DNA of 33,438 bases from Treponema sp. (GTDB lineage: Bacteria; Spirochaetota; Spirochaetia; Treponematales; Treponemataceae): positions 1 to 33,438 of the forward strand of contig JAGCTZ010000030.1 of the NCBI GenBank assembly GCA_017963165.1. Reading direction: 5' to 3'. Shown here in pieces: positions 33,044-33,438 of the stretch; the stretch's first letter is position 1; each line of letters opens with the position of its first letter. The notes under the pieces were generated by a model. The model was not told the origin of the DNA and did not search any database. It saw nothing but the letters and a program-made list of their open reading frames with translations. The position numbers and the translations under genes were made by a program.

Positions 33044-33438
33044 AGAAGGGGCTGTCCTGGAAGTAATTAAAGACTTCAAAAAGGGCAGCCTTTTTTATGT
33101 TTAAATGATTTTTGTAGATTTTCGTTTATTGTTTTTTTTTCTTAGGCGTTTATTAATCGAATCAGCTGCTTGAAATCATATCCCAGCATCAGTAATCCCC
33201 ATTCAGTTCCAACTTTTTCTTTTCCCCGAAGATGAAATCGCCTGAATTTTAAATTGCCTTTTGTCTGGCCAAAGACAGTTTCACATTCAGTAGAACGTTT
33301 TTTCATAAGAGTTTTATATTCTTCACTAGAAAGAAGTTCTTTTACTTTTGCTTTCTGTTCAAGCCAGTGCCCGTTTCTTTGAATCACTCTGCCATATTCA
33401 GATTTTGTACATAACTCTCTGAACGGGCAGCCTTCGCA
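33044..33438 (-). mobile_element. One end of an insertion sequence, IS1182-like, cut by the window edge
   Basis: The transposase 3' end and about 95 bp of non-coding DNA are visible. The probable terminal repeat begins near 33046 (GAAGGGGCTGTCCTGG), a form common in this group. Inside it GGCTGTCC (33049-33056) pairs with GGGCAGCC (33084-33091), with a GAAGT/ACTTC inner stem. T-runs on both sides would stop transcription in either direction. The outer flank has the T/A-rich bases expected of a target. The other end lies beyond the window, so completeness is unknown. Confidence 0.7.
33142..33438 (-). CDS. DDE transposase, C-terminal end (partial)
   Basis: The frame is open to the window edge, giving 98 visible residues beginning CEGCPFRELC. 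The block STECETVFGQTKGNLKFRRF followed by HLRGKEKVGTEWGLLMLGYDFKQL is the C-terminal DDE region of IS1182/IS5-type transposases, with the catalytic Glu in CETVFGQTK. The cysteine pairs (C-x-x-CP...C) just before it are also typical. An internal GTG at 33387 is not a start. Only this end can be judged, so activity is unknown. Confidence 0.9.
   Translation of the reverse strand, partial: CEGCPFRELCTKSEYGRVIQRNGHWLEQKAKVKELLSSEEYKTLMKKRSTECETVFGQTKGNLKFRRFHLRGKEKVGTEWGLLMLGYDFKQLIRLINA

Overview
The window looks like a chromosomal segment of a spirochaete, most probably a gut or rumen-type Treponema. This is inferred from protein character (DUF115 protein, SpoVG, TPR and HtrA-like lipoproteins, LCP protein), from the moderately AT-rich sequence with TTGnnn/TATAAT-type promoters, and from the gene order rplU-rpmA-obgE-nadD-yqeK-lcp-rsfS, which I recall as Treponema-like. 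No database search was possible. The species is not identifiable from the sequence alone.

Layout. (1) 1-10.2 kb is a nitrogen and amide-nitrogen block. It holds the 3' part of gltB, a secreted family I.5-type lipase wedged between gltB and gltD, then gltD-purF on the plus strand. These converge on a minus-strand pyrG-glnA-ANTAR regulator operon. (2) 10.4-14.6 kb holds a sugar-sensor-like diguanylate cyclase (LacI-type ligand domain without HTH, plus GGDEF) overlapping a UvrD/PcrA helicase. (3) 14.65-15.07 kb is non-coding, with a palindromic element and the rplU promoter and leader. (4) 15.07-19.77 kb is the rplU-rpmA-obgE-nadD-yqeK-lcp-rsfS operon. (5) 19.8-20.75 kb holds a very acidic small protein on the minus strand and a 345-bp nested inverted-repeat element. 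(6) 20.75-29.57 kb is ispE-spoVG-tRNA-Gln-rplY, then tilS-TPR protein-HtrA lipoprotein-lepA. (7) 29.6-33.4 kb, minus strand, holds a SurA/PpiD-like chaperone followed by a DUF115 protein, and the end of an insertion sequence cut by the window edge.

The core genes are ordinary; the interesting biology is in repeats and leaders. A short mobile-looking repeat (core CCTGAGCCTGTCGAAGGG, read in either direction) lies inside the reading frames of gltB, pyrG, nadD and the DUF115 gene, in degenerate form in gltD and purF, and once between genes. It is tolerated because most of its frames are open: it appears as PEPVEG, RQAQGP or STGSGTP. In the DUF115 gene two inverted copies bracket amplified 24-bp and 21-bp half-copies. 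A second palindromic repeat family has termini resembling ATGAARAATRCGGA. It forms the elements at 14.68-14.86 and 20.24-20.58 kb, and a fragment of it supplies the stop codon and probable terminator of lepA.

A third repeated structure is a terminator-like hairpin beginning GAGGTCGTAGATA. It stands in the 5' leaders of both gltD and pyrG, in the sense orientation each time. Together with the ANTAR-domain (antiterminator-class) regulator encoded 2 nt after glnA, this suggests leader-level control of glutamine and glutamate metabolism. The link between the ANTAR protein and these hairpins is inference only.
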